64,000 nucleotides of DNA from Paracoccaceae bacterium (lineage in GTDB: Bacteria > Pseudomonadota > Alphaproteobacteria > Rhodobacterales > Rhodobacteraceae), in contig JAAFAB010000003.1 of NCBI GenBank assembly GCA_018222585.1, positions 499,781 to 563,780 of the forward strand. Reading direction: 5' to 3'. The notes under the pieces are model-generated. The model saw only the letters and a list, made by a program, of their open reading frames with translations. It was not told the origin of the DNA and searched no databases. This document shows positions 43,576 to 53,105 of the stretch, piece by piece (position 1 is the stretch's first letter; every line of letters starts with the position of its first letter). The position numbers were made by a program, and so were the translations under genes.

Positions 43576-46500
43576 ATGGCCTACCAGACGAAACGTGACC
43601 CCCTCTTCGATCGCGCCATGCAGGAGGCGCTGGAAAAGCGCGGCAAGGAGCTGATCGGCCTGCTGCTGCTGGGGTTCGGCCTGATGCTGGCGGCGGTGCT
43701 CTACAGCTACGATCCGCAGGATCCCTCCTGGCTTTCGGCCTCTGACGCGCCGGTGCAGAACTGGCTCGGGCTGTTCGGGGCCTCGATCGCCGCGCCGGTG
43801 ATCATGGTGATCGGCATCGGGGGCTGGGCCATTGCCGTGCTCTCGGTGATCTGGGGCCTGCGCTTCGGGCTGCACCTGGCGGACGAGGCCCCCGTGGGCC
43901 GGCTGGTCTTCGCGCCGGTCTTCGTGGTGCTGATGTCGGTCTACGGCGGTGCGCTGAACACCTCGGAAAGCTGGCCCCATGCCTTCGGGCTTGGCGGTCT
44001 CTTCGGGGATACGGTGCTGGGCGCGCTGATCGGGATCTCTCCGCTGTCGGTGGCGGGGTCGCTGAAGGTGGCGGCGCTGGTGCTGGGGCCGGCGATGGTG
44101 GCGCTTGGCCTCTTCGTTGCCGGGATCACCCGGGTCGAGATGCGCCTGGCCTTCCGCTGGCTGCTGATCGCCATCGTGCTGACCTATGCCTTCATCGCGA
44201 AACTGCTGGGCCGGGGCGCCGTCGGGGCCGTCTCGGTCGCCGGTCACGCCACCCGCAGCGCGGGCGAGGGCCTGCGCGCCCGTGCCGAGCGCCGCCGCGA
44301 AGCCCGCCTGACCGCGCAGCCCGCCGCCAATGCGGCCTGGCAAGAGGATCCCTGGGTCGAGGCCGAGGACGAACCGCTCTATTACGACGATCCGGTTGAG
44401 CCCGAGGAAAAGCCGCGCCTGCTGGGCCGTCTGCCCGGCCTGGTGCGCCGTCCCGAGCCGCAGGTGCAGAGCTGGGACGACATGGATGACGACGAGGTTC
44501 TGATGGCCCTCGGCGAGGAGGACCTGCCCCAGGATGACCGCATCCGCGCCAAGATCGCCGATGTGGTCCGCTCGCGCACCTCGCGCGGTACCCCGCCGCC
44601 GCTGGAGCAGGAGGTGGAAGAGGTGCCGCTGACCGCGATCCAGGCGGCCGCCCGGCGTGCCAAGCGTCGCGGGCCGATTCCGCTGATCTTCAAGGGCAGC
44701 CGGGAAGAGCCGCCACTGGTCCACGGCCATGGCCTGCCGCCGGAACCGCCGCTGACCGCGCCCGCCGACCGCCGGCCGCGCCTGGGCGGGGCCGATCCGC
44801 GCCATGCGGGCCTGTCCTACCCGGACGAGCCTGCACAGATGGTGCAGGATGCGGGCTACTCTGCCGGGATCCCTGTCGGCGACTATGCGATGGACGATGC
44901 CGGGATGCCCGCCCCCGAGCTGGTCGATGCCGGCCAGCTGCGGGTCGAACGGGGCATTCCCTCGATCCCGCCTGCGCCCGGGTTCGACAGTGACGAGGGT
45001 GCGGACGTCTCTGGCGATGACAACATGTTCCGGGACGACGCCTGCGAGGACGATCACTACGACTTCGCCGCCCCCGAGGAGCTGCCCGCCGCGCCGCGCA
45101 GCATGGGCTTTGGCGCCGAGGGGACCAAGATCCCCGTGGCCGAGCCGCGCAAGGTGGTGCAGCACAGTGCCCGCAAGCCGGTGCAGCCCTCGGCCCGCGC
45201 CCAGGCCGAGGCGCAGCCCTCGCTCGCCTTCGATCCGAAGGAAGCGGAATACGAGCTGCCGCCGCTCTCACTGCTGACCAACCCCGAGACCATCCAGCGC
45301 CACCATCTGTCCGACGAGGCGCTGGAGCAGAACGCCCGGATGCTGGAAAACGTGCTGGACGACTACGGCGTCAAGGGCGAGATCGTCAGCGTGCGCCCCG
45401 GCCCCGTGGTGACCATGTACGAGCTGGAGCCGGCGCCGGGTCTCAAGGCCTCCCGCGTGATCGGGCTGGCGGATGACATCGCGCGCTCGATGTCGGCGCT
45501 CTCGGCCCGTGTCTCGACGGTGCCCGGACGCTCGGTCATCGGGATCGAACTGCCGAACGACAACCGCGAGATGGTGGTGCTGCGCGAGCTGCTGGCGGCG
45601 CGCGATTTCGGCGACAGCCACATGAAGCTGCCGCTGGCGCTCGGCAAGGACATCGGCGGCGAGCCGGTGATCGCCAACCTCGCCAAGATGCCGCACCTGC
45701 TGATCGCCGGGACGACGGGCTCGGGCAAGTCGGTGGCGATCAACACGATGATCCTGTCGCTGCTCTACCGCCTGACCCCGGAAGACTGCCGGCTGATCAT
45801 GATCGACCCGAAGATGCTGGAACTCTCGGTCTACGACGGCATCCCGCACCTGCTGAGCCCGGTGGTCACTGACCCGAAGAAGGCCGTGGTGGCCCTGAAG
45901 TGGGTCGTGCAGGAGATGGAAGAGCGCTACCGCAAGATGTCCAAGATGGGCGTGCGCAACATCGACGGCTACAATGGCCGCGTGGCGGATGCGCTGAAGA
46001 AGGGCGAGATGTTCTCGCGCACCGTGCAAACGGGCTTCGACGAGGATACCGGCGATCCGATCTTCGAGACCGAGGAGATCCAGCCCGAGAAGATGCCCTA
46101 TATCGTCGTCATCGTCGACGAGATGGCCGACCTGATGATGGTCGCGGGCAAGGAAATCGAAGCCTGCATCCAGCGCCTGGCGCAGATGGCGCGGGCCTCG
46201 GGCATTCACCTGATCATGGCGACGCAGCGGCCCTCGGTCGACGTGATCACCGGCACCATCAAGGCCAACTTCCCCACCCGGATCTCCTTCCAGGTGACCT
46301 CGAAGATCGACAGCCGCACGATCCTCGGCGAAATGGGCGCCGAGCAGCTCCTGGGCATGGGCGACATGCTCTACATGGCCGGCGGCGCGCGGATCACCCG
46401 TTGCCACGGTCCCTTCGTCAGCGACGAAGAGGTCGAGGAGGTGGTCTCCAACCTCAAGGCCTATGGCCCGCCCTCCTATATCGGTGGCGTGGTCGAAGGG

Positions 46501-46761
46501 CCGGACGACGAGAAATCCGCCGATATCGACGCGGTGCTTGGCCTCAACACCGGCGGCAACACCAATGGCGAGGACGCGCTCTATGATCAGGCGGTGGCCA
46601 TCGTGATCAAGGACCGCAAGTGCTCGACCTCCTATATCCAGCGCAAGCTGGCCATCGGCTACAACAAGGCCGCGCGCCTGGTCGAGCAGATGGAGGAAGA
46701 GGGCGTCGTCAGTGGCGCCAACCACGTCGGCAAGCGCGAAGTGCTGGTGCCCGAACAGTAA
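43576..46761 (+). CDS. ftsK: DNA translocase FtsK
   Basis: 1061 residues. Four N-terminal membrane helices (~30-210) anchor it at the septum; an acidic/proline-rich linker (~230-560) follows; then alpha/beta motor domains with Walker A GTTGSGKS near 712-719 and Walker [13 protein letters not shown]; and a C-terminal winged-helix gamma domain ([29 protein letters not shown]) that reads KOPS and contacts XerD. Longer than E. coli-free linker variants but standard for the order. Ribosome site GAGGAG upstream. Confidence 0.97.
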   Translation: MAYQTKRDPLFDRAMQEALEKRGKELIGLLLLGFGLMLAAVLYSYDPQDPSWLSASDAPVQNWLGLFGASIAAPVIMVIGIGGWAIAVLSVIWGLRFGLHLADEAPVGRLVFAPVFVVLMSVYGGALNTSESWPHAFGLGGLFGDTVLGALIGISPLSVAGSLKVAALVLGPAMVALGLFVAGITRVEMRLAFRWLLIAIVLTYAFIAKLLGRGAVGAVSVAGHATRSAGEGLRARAERRREARLTAQPAANAAWQEDPWVEAEDEPLYYDDPVEPEEKPRLLGRLPGLVRRPEPQVQSWDDMDDDEVLMALGEEDLPQDDRIRAKIADVVRSRTSRGTPPPLEQEVEEVPLTAIQAAARRAKRRGPIPLIFKGSREEPPLVHGHGLPPEPPLTAPADRRPRLGGADPRHAGLSYPDEPAQMVQDAGYSAGIPVGDYAMDDAGMPAPELVDAGQLRVERGIPSIPPAPGFDSDEGADVSGDDNMFRDDACEDDHYDFAAPEELPAAPRSMGFGAEGTKIPVAEPRKVVQHSARKPVQPSARAQAEAQPSLAFDPKEAEYELPPLSLLTNPETIQRHHLSDEALEQNARMLENVLDDYGVKGEIVSVRPGPVVTMYELEPAPGLKASRVIGLADDIARSMSALSARVSTVPGRSVIGIELPNDNREMVVLRELLAARDFGDSHMKLPLALGKDIGGEPVIANLAKMPHLLIAGTTGSGKSVAINTMILSLLYRLTPEDCRLIMIDPKMLELSVYDGIPHLLSPVVTDPKKAVVALKWVVQEMEERYRKMSKMGVRNIDGYNGRVADALKKGEMFSRTVQTGFDEDTGDPIFETEEIQPEKMPYIVVIVDEMADLMMVAGKEIEACIQRLAQMARASGIHLIMATQRPSVDVITGTIKANFPTRISFQVTSKIDSRTILGEMGAEQLLGMGDMLYMAGGARITRCHGPFVSDEEVEEVVSNLKAYGPPSYIGGVVEGPDDEKSADIDAVLGLNTGGNTNGEDALYDQAVAIVIKDRKCSTSYIQRKLAIGYNKAARLVEQMEEEGVVSGANHVGKREVLVPEQ

Positions 46762-47085
46762 GGGGGGGGGGGCTCTGCCCCCGCCCGCCTGCGGCGGACT
46801 CCCCCGGAGTACTTTCAGCCTGGTGATGATGAAAGGGGGAGCCCGGAAAGGCGCCCTCCTTTTCAGCCGGTAGCGTGGCACGCTCTTCACGGAGAAGGAG
46901 GCCGCTTCTCTGGCCCCTCCTGCAACATCACCAGGCTGAAAGTACTCCGGGGGTGAATGGCGCCGCAGGCGACAGAGGGGGCGGCGCCCCCTTCCTCCGG
47001 CGCTCTCGCGCCGATGGCGGAACGGTGAAGCGCCCTCGCGCGTTTGATGCTGGAACCGCATCCAGCCGGAGCTTACATCTAGGAC
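46762..47085. other. ftsK-lolA spacer filled by a repeat element
   Basis: 324 bp, most of it the palindromic element at 46768-46991. The remaining ~95 bp before lolA contain its ribosome site region and presumably a promoter, but I see no clear -35/-10. Confidence 0.6.
46768..46991. repeat. Dispersed repeat, locus F: complete two-ended palindromic element
   Basis: Left end: GGGGGC-TCT-GCCCCC (46768-46782), CCGCC-TGC-GGCGG (46785-46797), core 46801-46828. Right end in mirror order: core 46926-46953, CGCC-GCA-GGCG (46961-46971), GGGGGC-GGC-GCCCCC (46977-46991). The two 28-bp cores are perfect inverted repeats. The 97-nt spacer has its own nested inverted arms and a central TAGCGTG-GC-ACGCT palindrome. 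Matches locus H in layout and spacer length. Confidence 0.88.
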
Positions 47086-47703
47086 ATGAACACGCTGACC
47101 CGCCTTCTGGCGCCCGCCGCCCTTGTCGTCGCCAGCCTGCTGCCCGCAGGGGCGGCACCGATCCCGCTCGACGCCATCTCTGGCTACATGAACGGGATGC
47201 GCACCGCAGAGAGCAAGTTCACCCAGGTGAACGCCGACGGCACGATTTCCACCGGGACTCTCTATATCAAGCGGCCGGGGCGGATGCGGTTCGAATACGA
47301 TCCGCCCGAACAGGCCCTGGTGATCGCCGGCGGCGGTGCCGTGGCGATCTTCGATCCGAAATCCAACGGCGGCCCCGAGACCTATGGCCTCGACCGCACG
47401 CCGCTGAAGCTGATCCTGGATGACAACATGGACCTCGGCCGGGCCAACATGGTCACCGACCACCGCGAGGAAGGTCCGTCGACGGTTCTGCGCGCCCAGG
47501 ATCCCGAGCACCCGGAATATGGCCATATCGAACTGGTCTACACCGGCGGCGCCGGGGCCCCCGTCGAGCTGCGGCAATGGGTCGTCACGGACGAGGCCGG
47601 CAGCCAGACGACGGTGATCCTCGGGGATCTGAGGACCGATGTGAGTCTCGGCGATTCGATGTTCTCGATCCGCCGCGAGAGCCAGCGGCGCGGCGGGGAC
47701 TGA
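47086..47703 (+). CDS. lolA: Outer-membrane lipoprotein carrier protein LolA
   Basis: 205 residues. Signal peptide ends near GAAPIPL; mature LolA fold with KFTQVNADGTISTGTLYIKRPGRMRFEYDPP, the conserved region that closes over lipoprotein acyl chains, and a final ISTxDG-less tail. It ferries lipoproteins from LolCDE to the outer membrane across the periplasm. ftsK-lolA adjacency is conserved in many proteobacteria, although here a repeat separates them. Confidence 0.95.
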   Translation: MNTLTRLLAPAALVVASLLPAGAAPIPLDAISGYMNGMRTAESKFTQVNADGTISTGTLYIKRPGRMRFEYDPPEQALVIAGGGAVAIFDPKSNGGPETYGLDRTPLKLILDDNMDLGRANMVTDHREEGPSTVLRAQDPEHPEYGHIELVYTGGAGAPVELRQWVVTDEAGSQTTVILGDLRTDVSLGDSMFSIRRESQRRGGD

Positions 47704-47723
47704 GCCCGCCGCCCGGCCGGCGG

Positions 47724-48305
47724 TCAGGTGCAGAACGGCAGCTGCGTCGCGTAGAGCTCGGAGCGCACAGCGACGCGTTGCGCGACCGAGATTAGCCAGG
47801 ACTTCGAGCGGTAGGAGCCCCGCGCATAGCCGCTTCGGCCTTCGTGGTAGGCCAGGTACTGCGCGCGCGCATCCGACAGCGGAATGCCGAGGCGCAGGGT
47901 CGATTCCGCCATGTACCAGCCCATGAAGTCGGTCGCATCGTCGATATCGGTGCGGCGGGCGCGGCGGTTGCCGGTCTTCTGCTGGTATTCCTCCCAGGTG
48001 CCGTCAAGCGCCTGGCTGTAGCCGGTGGCCGAGCTTTGCCGGCCCAGCGGGATGATCCCCAGGGCGAAGCGATGCGGCGTGCGGGCATTGCCGATGAACT
48101 TGCTCTCCTGGTGCATGACGGCCATCTGCACGTGCACCGGGACCCCCCAGCGACGTTCCGCGCGCTGGAAGGCGCGGGCGAAATGCGGCCTCTGGGCCAG
48201 GATGGAACAGGCGTTGTCCATGTTGCGCGGGGCTGTCGTGTCTCGTCCGCCGCCACAGGACGCGACGATGAGCACGATGAGAATCGCGGAAAGCTTCTTG
48301 ATCAT
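47724..48305 (-). CDS. Lytic transglycosylase-type (SLT) lipoprotein
   Basis: 193 residues. Lipoprotein signal with lipobox IVASC (Cys17). The SLT-like domain has catalytic Glu67 in MHQESKF, then the IIPLGRQSSATGYSQALDGTWEEYQ and YLAYHEGRSGYARGSY blocks. Cleaves peptidoglycan glycan strands, probably from the outer or inner membrane face. Convergent with lolA. Confidence 0.9.
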   Translation of the reverse strand: MIKKLSAILIVLIVASCGGGRDTTAPRNMDNACSILAQRPHFARAFQRAERRWGVPVHVQMAVMHQESKFIGNARTPHRFALGIIPLGRQSSATGYSQALDGTWEEYQQKTGNRRARRTDIDDATDFMGWYMAESTLRLGIPLSDARAQYLAYHEGRSGYARGSYRSKSWLISVAQRVAVRSELYATQLPFCT

Positions 48306-48404
48306 CTGCCTCTCGAAGTCTGCTCTTGTTGTGTTTTTTCGAGATTCTACACGAAAGGCCCGGCTGACGGAACCTTCAAAGCCGTGATTGGCGGGCCCGG
48401 CGGA

Positions 48405-49286
48405 TCAGAGCAGGACGGCCAGCAGCAGGGGCAGCATCAGCACGGAAAGCAGGGTCGAGACGACGACCAGACCGGCCACCGCATCGGAATCGGCGCCGTA
48501 TTTCACTGCCAGCAGGTAGGAGGTGACGGCCACCGGGGTCGAGACCTGCAGCACCAGCACCGCGAAGGCCACGTCATCCAGTCCGAACAGCCGCCCCATG
48601 ACCCAGGAGATGCCGACGCAGAGCGCGATCTTCAGCACCGAGAGCACCGAGGCGAGGCGAATCGAGCCGGGGCGCAGGCGGGCCACCGCGACGCCGAGGG
48701 TGATCAGCATCAGCGGAATCGCCATCTGGCCGGTCAGCTCCAGCGTATTGGTCAGGAAGACCGGCGTGTGCCAGCCCTGGCTCAGGAAGATGCCGCCGAG
48801 GATGGTGGCCCAGAGCAGCGGCTCCTTCAGGGCGCGCACCACCGAGCCGCCGCCCGAGACCACCCAGATGCCGAAGGTGAAGCTCCAGATCGCCATGACG
48901 GCGAAGACCACCACCGCGTAGCCCAGCCCCGCCTCGCCGAAGGCGAACAATGCCAGCGGCAGGCCGAGGTTGCCGGTATTGCCGAAGATCAGCGGCGCCA
49001 GGTAGCTGCGCAGGTCCAGCTTGGTCAGCCAGAGCACCAGCGCGGTGACCAGCGTCAGCGCGGCGTAGACCCCGACCGAGGCAAGCGAGAGCGCGGTCAG
49101 CGCCGCCGGGTCGATTTCGGTCCGCATCAGGGCGGTGAAGATCAGGCAGGGCACCGAGAGCGTCATCGCCATGCGGGTGACGAAGTCGATCTGGTAGTCG
49201 AACCCCATCCGCACCCAGGCAAAGCCGATGGCCGCGAGAAGGAATACCGGAGCGGTGATCTCCAGCACTGTCAGGACAAGGTTCAC
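48405..49286 (-). CDS. AEC (auxin efflux carrier) family transporter
   Basis: 293 residues with about ten hydrophobic helices. The half-repeat layout, PCLIFTALMR near residue 50 and FGNTGNLGLPLALFAFGEAGLG near 105-125 are AEC-family hallmarks (NPVG-like region). Transports small organic acids or related anions; substrate unknown. Divergent from hspQ. Confidence 0.92.
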   Translation of the reverse strand: MNLVLTVLEITAPVFLLAAIGFAWVRMGFDYQIDFVTRMAMTLSVPCLIFTALMRTEIDPAALTALSLASVGVYAALTLVTALVLWLTKLDLRSYLAPLIFGNTGNLGLPLALFAFGEAGLGYAVVVFAVMAIWSFTFGIWVVSGGGSVVRALKEPLLWATILGGIFLSQGWHTPVFLTNTLELTGQMAIPLMLITLGVAVARLRPGSIRLASVLSVLKIALCVGISWVMGRLFGLDDVAFAVLVLQVSTPVAVTSYLLAVKYGADSDAVAGLVVVSTLLSVLMLPLLLAVLL

Positions 49287-49356
49287 AGTGTGTTTCCCCT
49301 AATTTCACGGCGTCGGGTTGGACAATGGGCGGGGAATGACGTTAGTAGGGGGTCTG

Positions 49357-49698
49357 ATGACGTGCAAGACGATGCTGAAGACCAACGCGAAATATCATTT
49401 GGGCCAGGTGGTCCGGCACCGCAAACACCCGTTTCGCGGAGTAATTTTCGATGTCGACCCCGAATTCAGCAACACCGAGGAATGGTACGACGCGATTCCC
49501 GAGGACAGCCGTCCGCCGCGTGAGCAGCCCTTCTATCACCTGCTGGCCGAGAACGATCAGAGCTACTACGTGGCCTATGTCTCGGAGCAGAACCTGATCG
49601 AGGACATGTCGGGCGAGCCTGTCGACCATCCCGATATCCCCGATCTCTTCGGGGCCTTCGAGGATGGTCACTATCAGCTCGAGTTCCAGCTGAACTGA
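49357..49698 (+). CDS. hspQ: Heat shock protein HspQ
   Basis: 113 residues, hemimethylated DNA-binding/YccV family. KYHLGQVVRHRKHPFRGVIFDVDPEF, EWYDAIPEDSRPPREQPFYHLLAEND and YVAYVSEQNLIED are the conserved blocks. Known roles include modulating Lon specificity and DnaA stability. I use ATG 49357 (AGGGGG 4 nt upstream); ATG 49372 would give MLKTNAKYHLG. Confidence 0.93.
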   Translation: MTCKTMLKTNAKYHLGQVVRHRKHPFRGVIFDVDPEFSNTEEWYDAIPEDSRPPREQPFYHLLAENDQSYYVAYVSEQNLIEDMSGEPVDHPDIPDLFGAFEDGHYQLEFQLN

Positions 49699-49712
49699 GG
49701 CCGGCATGTAGG

Positions 49713-49822
49713 GGGGGCTCTGCCCCCGTCTCCTAGGGAGACTCCCCCGGAGTATTTTCAGCCGTCGAATGGAGACAGAGGCTCCTGGCCCATTCTGAGG
49801 CCAAAAATACTCCCGCCGGAGG
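49713..49822. repeat. Dispersed repeat, locus G: hairpin pair and inverted cores
   Basis: GGGGGC-TCT-GCCCCC (49713-49727), GTCTCC-TAG-GGAGAC (49728-49742), forward core 49743-49772 ending GCCGTCGAATGG, and a reverse core 49790-49822 with the same second tail type. The spacer between cores is only 17 nt. Between convergent hspQ and ggt. Confidence 0.85.
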
Positions 49823-49868
49823 CGGCCTCGGGCGGGAGCAGGGGAGTGTCTCTGCCAGGTCAGCGATA

Positions 49869-51443
49869 TCAGTAGCCGATGGCGCAGCCGTCCTTGCGCG
49901 GGTCTGAGCCCGCCTCCATCACGCCGGAGGCATGGATGCGGATCGCCTGGGCGCCGCCGATCGGACCTTCGGGGGTGACGACCTCGTGGCCCATTTCCTG
50001 CAGGTTCGCGGCCACCTCGGGGGCATAGCCCCGTTCCAGCTGCAGCTTGCCGCCGTCGGGGAAGGCGCGGGGGGCGTCTATGGCCTCCTGCGGGGACAGG
50101 CCGTAGTCGCGCAGGTTGGTGACGAAGCGCGCATGGCCCGCCGCCTGGTACTGGCCGCCCATGACGCCGAAGGGCATGTTGGGCGTGCCGTCTTCGGCCA
50201 GCATGGCGGGGATGATCGTGTGCAGCGGACGCCTGCCCGGGGCCAGCATGTTGCCGTGCCCCTCTTCCAGCGTAAAGCCGCAGCCGCGGTTGTGCAGCAC
50301 CAGGCCGAACTTCTCCGTCCCGATGCCCGAGCCGAAGGCGTGGAAGATCGAGTAGATCAGCGAGACCGCCATGCGGTCGCGGTCGACGACAGTGATATAG
50401 ACCGTGTCCCGATGCGGTGCGCCGGAGAGCTGGTCGGGCACCTGCTGCGCGCGCCTGGGGTCGATGGCCGCGGCGAGCTCGGCGGCGAAGGCGGGATCGA
50501 GCAGCCTTTCGGCCTGGGCGGTGGCCGCATCGGCGATGAAGCGGTTGCGGGCGGCATAGGCCAGCTTGGCGGCCTCGGCCTCGATATGGGCGCGCTCGGC
50601 GCCGAAGGGGTCCAGTGCGGAAAGATCGAACTGCGCCAGCATGTTGAGCATCAGGATCGCGATGGCGCCCTGGCCGTTCGGCGGATGCTCGTAGAGCGCG
50701 GCGCCCTTGTAGCTGCCGCGGATCGGATCGGTCTGATCTCCCTGCGCGGTGGCGAAATCGCCGGCGGTGTGGCTGCCCCCGGCGGCGGTCAGGGCGGCCA
50801 GCATGTCCTCGGCCACCTCGCCCTGGTAGAAGGCGCGGGCGCCGTCGCGGGCAATGCGGCGCAGGACTTCGGCCTGACCGGGAAGGGCGAAGCGGTCCCC
50901 TTCGCGGGGCGCATGGCCACCGGGCATCAGGTGGCGCGCGGCCCGGGCATCAAGCCGCCCGGCGGAGGCGGCGAAGTCGAAGGCAACCCGGGCGTGCACG
51001 GGCACACCGTCCTCGAAATAGGAGATCGCGGGGGCGAGGCTGTCGGCCAGCCCCAGCTTGCCCCAGAGCGCCGACATCTCGTCGAAGGCGGCCACGGCGC
51101 CGGGCACGGTGACGGCGCGGGCATCGCGGTCGGGGATGGCGGCCAGCCCCTCGGCGCGCATCGCGGCGGCATCGGCGCCCCCGGGCGCGCGGCCCGAGCC
51201 GTTGTAGGACAGCACGCGGTCCGCGCCGGCGGGCTTCACCAGCACGAAGCAGTCGCCGCCCAGGCCGCACATGGCCGGTTCGCAGACCCCGAGCGCCACG
51301 GCGCCGGCAATCGCCGCGTCCATGGCATTGCCGCCGCGTTTCAGCAGGTCCAGCGCCACGTTGGCGGCAATCGGGTGGGATGTGGCACAGAGGCCGTTGT
51401 CGGCCCAGACGGGCGAGCGGCCGGGCAGGTGTAGATCGCGCAT
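49869..51443 (-). CDS. ggt: Gamma-glutamyltransferase family Ntn-hydrolase
   Basis: 524 residues. RGGNAMDAAIAGAVALGVCEPAMCGLGGDCFVL is the N-terminal signature; the autoprocessing nucleophile Thr lies near residue 346 in HRDTVYITVVDRDRMAVSLI; PLHTIIPAM and GVMGGQYQ belong to the small subunit. No signal peptide, unlike E. coli Ggt, so it is closer to the cytosolic YwrD-like or cephalosporin acylase branch; the substrate is uncertain. Strong GAGGAGG ribosome site. Confidence 0.9.
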   Translation of the reverse strand: MRDLHLPGRSPVWADNGLCATSHPIAANVALDLLKRGGNAMDAAIAGAVALGVCEPAMCGLGGDCFVLVKPAGADRVLSYNGSGRAPGGADAAAMRAEGLAAIPDRDARAVTVPGAVAAFDEMSALWGKLGLADSLAPAISYFEDGVPVHARVAFDFAASAGRLDARAARHLMPGGHAPREGDRFALPGQAEVLRRIARDGARAFYQGEVAEDMLAALTAAGGSHTAGDFATAQGDQTDPIRGSYKGAALYEHPPNGQGAIAILMLNMLAQFDLSALDPFGAERAHIEAEAAKLAYAARNRFIADAATAQAERLLDPAFAAELAAAIDPRRAQQVPDQLSGAPHRDTVYITVVDRDRMAVSLIYSIFHAFGSGIGTEKFGLVLHNRGCGFTLEEGHGNMLAPGRRPLHTIIPAMLAEDGTPNMPFGVMGGQYQAAGHARFVTNLRDYGLSPQEAIDAPRAFPDGGKLQLERGYAPEVAANLQEMGHEVVTPEGPIGGAQAIRIHASGVMEAGSDPRKDGCAIGY

Positions 51444-52201
51444 GTGTCCTCCTCTTGCGAGGGCGGATGCTGGGCGCGAAGCGGCCGGGGGTCAAGTGGC
51501 AAGCGCGGGGCGCTGCGGAGATGTCCGGGGGGATGCTGCTGGGGTAAACCTCGACGCCACGCACTGGGTGGGGGCTGTAATACGCGGCGCCGAGGGAAGC
51601 CAGTGCAGCTACACCTACAAGATGTCCCCGGCTCGTGGCGGCGATGGGATTGCGGTGCGGCCATTTCGGGGCAATTCCGGCGAATGCGGCGAAAATGGTG
51701 CAGAGCCATGACCGCGCGACGGATCGCGCCATGATTGCGCGATTTCGGCCCCGCTTCGGCGCGGTTTCCGCCGTGATTGCACCGGGGCGGAAAGAGATTC
51801 GGGTTTCGCTGCGGGCAGGATCGGGGCGGATCGGTGGCAAGTCTTGGGTCGTGCGTTTAATTAAATGTAAACAGTAGCTTGGCTTCGATCCAGCCTGTTG
51901 GGGGTGTCGGTGAAAGTTCGAGCCGATCAGCCGTGGGTTGTGGGCCGCGGCGAAGAGGGCATGTGCCGGGTGGGGCATGGGGGCGAGGGTGGTCGCCCGA
52001 ATGACGGCACTGGCCGGGTGGTCGACACCGTGAGGGGCTGACAGCCCGCGCGTTCTAGTTTGCCGATTCCGCAACAATCGGGGCGGCCCGGCTGAGCCCT
52101 CCTGCCCGCCGCAGGGACGCCGGACAGGGCAGTTGACCTTCGGCTCTTGCCTCGTTCCGAAGATGCCGCTTCGCCGGAAACGTCTGTCGTCGGTGCCTGA
52201 C
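51444..52201. other. 758-bp gene-free region upstream of ggt
   Basis: No frame with a family match or convincing ribosome site. It holds an AT-rich island at ~51855-51875 (GTTTAATTAAATGTAAAC, near-palindromic GTTTA...TAAAC) in otherwise GC-rich DNA, and three imperfect copies of a GCCRTGAYYGCRC motif at about 51707, 51729 and 51771. It may contain the ggt promoter or an undetected RNA. Confidence 0.5.
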
Positions 52202-52687
52202 TCAGTTCGCCCGGCGCGCGGTGTCGATATTGATGCGGAAGGTCAGTTCATTCATCTCGCCAACCCTCTGGTAGAGCACATCGCGCGAGAGATCGCGGAT
52301 GAGGAACCAGCCAAACCCGCCTTCGGGAAGTTTCTCCAGCCGTTCCGGCAGGGGAGAGGGCGCGCCCATGGGCGGCGTGTCCTCTGGCATGGGGCGGCCT
52401 TCGTCACGGATACGGAAGTGAAGCCCATCGGGCTCCGAGGTGCATTCCAGGCTGATCCAGCCGCGTTCCTCTGTTCCATAGGCATGTTCGACGACGTTGT
52501 TCAGCACTTCGGCAAGCACCAGTTCGACCGAGCCGCGTTCTTCCAGTTCCAGGTCCTGCAGGTCGGCGATGATGGTCTGCAGCGCCCGGCGCACGGACAG
52601 CGGAGAGCTGGGGAACGTCAGACGGATGTCCTTGCTGTGCCGCCGCAGCGCCTGTTCCGGCAGGCTGTGACCCGGTTCAGCCTGCAT
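52202..52687 (-). CDS. Anti-sigma-type serine kinase (RsbW/SpoIIAB-like HATPase)
   Basis: 161 residues, a stand-alone GHKL ATPase. N-box ELVLAEVLNNVVEHAYG, G1 FRIRDEGRPMP and G2 GGFGWFLIRDLSRDV are present. In partner-switch systems such kinases phosphorylate a STAS antagonist; the STAS gene is directly upstream. ATG 52687 lies inside the end of the STAS gene (11-nt overlap); an upstream ATG at 52726 would extend the overlap. Its usual sigma target is not in the window. Confidence 0.9.
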   Translation of the reverse strand: MQAEPGHSLPEQALRRHSKDIRLTFPSSPLSVRRALQTIIADLQDLELEERGSVELVLAEVLNNVVEHAYGTEERGWISLECTSEPDGLHFRIRDEGRPMPEDTPPMGAPSPLPERLEKLPEGGFGWFLIRDLSRDVLYQRVGEMNELTFRINIDTARRAN

Positions 52688-53015
52688 GGCCGGCCACCGC
52701 GCTGCCAAGGCTGTCATGGATGGCAAACACCGTGTCCATGCGGGTCAGCCGGAAGACCTTGTCGACATTGGCATTCAACGCCGCAAGCTCCAGCTTCTGA
52801 CCCTTCTCCAGCTGCTTCATCGCCGCGACGATGGCGCCCAGGCCGCTTGAATCGATGAAATCCACCTTGCCCAGGTCAAGTATGATCCGGCCCTTGCGCC
52901 CCTCGGCCAGGTCGCGCATCAGATCCTTGAAACGGATAGCCACGGCGGCGTCGATCCGCGCGGCATCGACCGTGATGATCGTCGCGTCCCGTTCGGTCCG
53001 GGTGGAAAGATGCAT
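52677..53015 (-). CDS. STAS-domain anti-anti-sigma factor (SpoIIAA/RsbV-like)
   Basis: 112 residues, a single STAS domain. The phospho-Ser site is in FIDSSGLGA (Asp55-Ser56-Ser57). RIILDLGKVDF and LAALNANVDKVFRLTRMDTVF complete the fold. Predicted substrate of the kinase encoded immediately downstream. No PP2C phosphatase gene lies nearby, so dephosphorylation must come from elsewhere. Confidence 0.93.
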   Translation of the reverse strand: MHLSTRTERDATIITVDAARIDAAVAIRFKDLMRDLAEGRKGRIILDLGKVDFIDSSGLGAIVAAMKQLEKGQKLELAALNANVDKVFRLTRMDTVFAIHDSLGSAVAGHAG

Positions 53016-53105
53016 CGCAGGGCTCCCTGTCCGCTCGCTTCGGCGAAACGCTAGACGTCAATCCTTACCATTCGGTATGCAGAGGACAGAGAAAGGGAGG
53101 ATGCC

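Noticed and set aside
42322-45165. 947-codon minus-strand frame opposite the aminotransferase and ftsK genes
   Set aside because: Antisense shadow crossing two genes with clear family motifs on the other strand; composition rich in His/Gly/Arg/Gln typical of such shadows.
51635-51877. 80-codon plus-strand frame in the ggt upstream gap
   Set aside because: No convincing ribosome site or family resemblance; codon use unlike neighbours.
50950-52077. 375-codon minus-strand frame covering the gap before ggt
   Set aside because: Its second half overlaps ggt in the wrong frame; no motif, no ribosome site, low-complexity composition.
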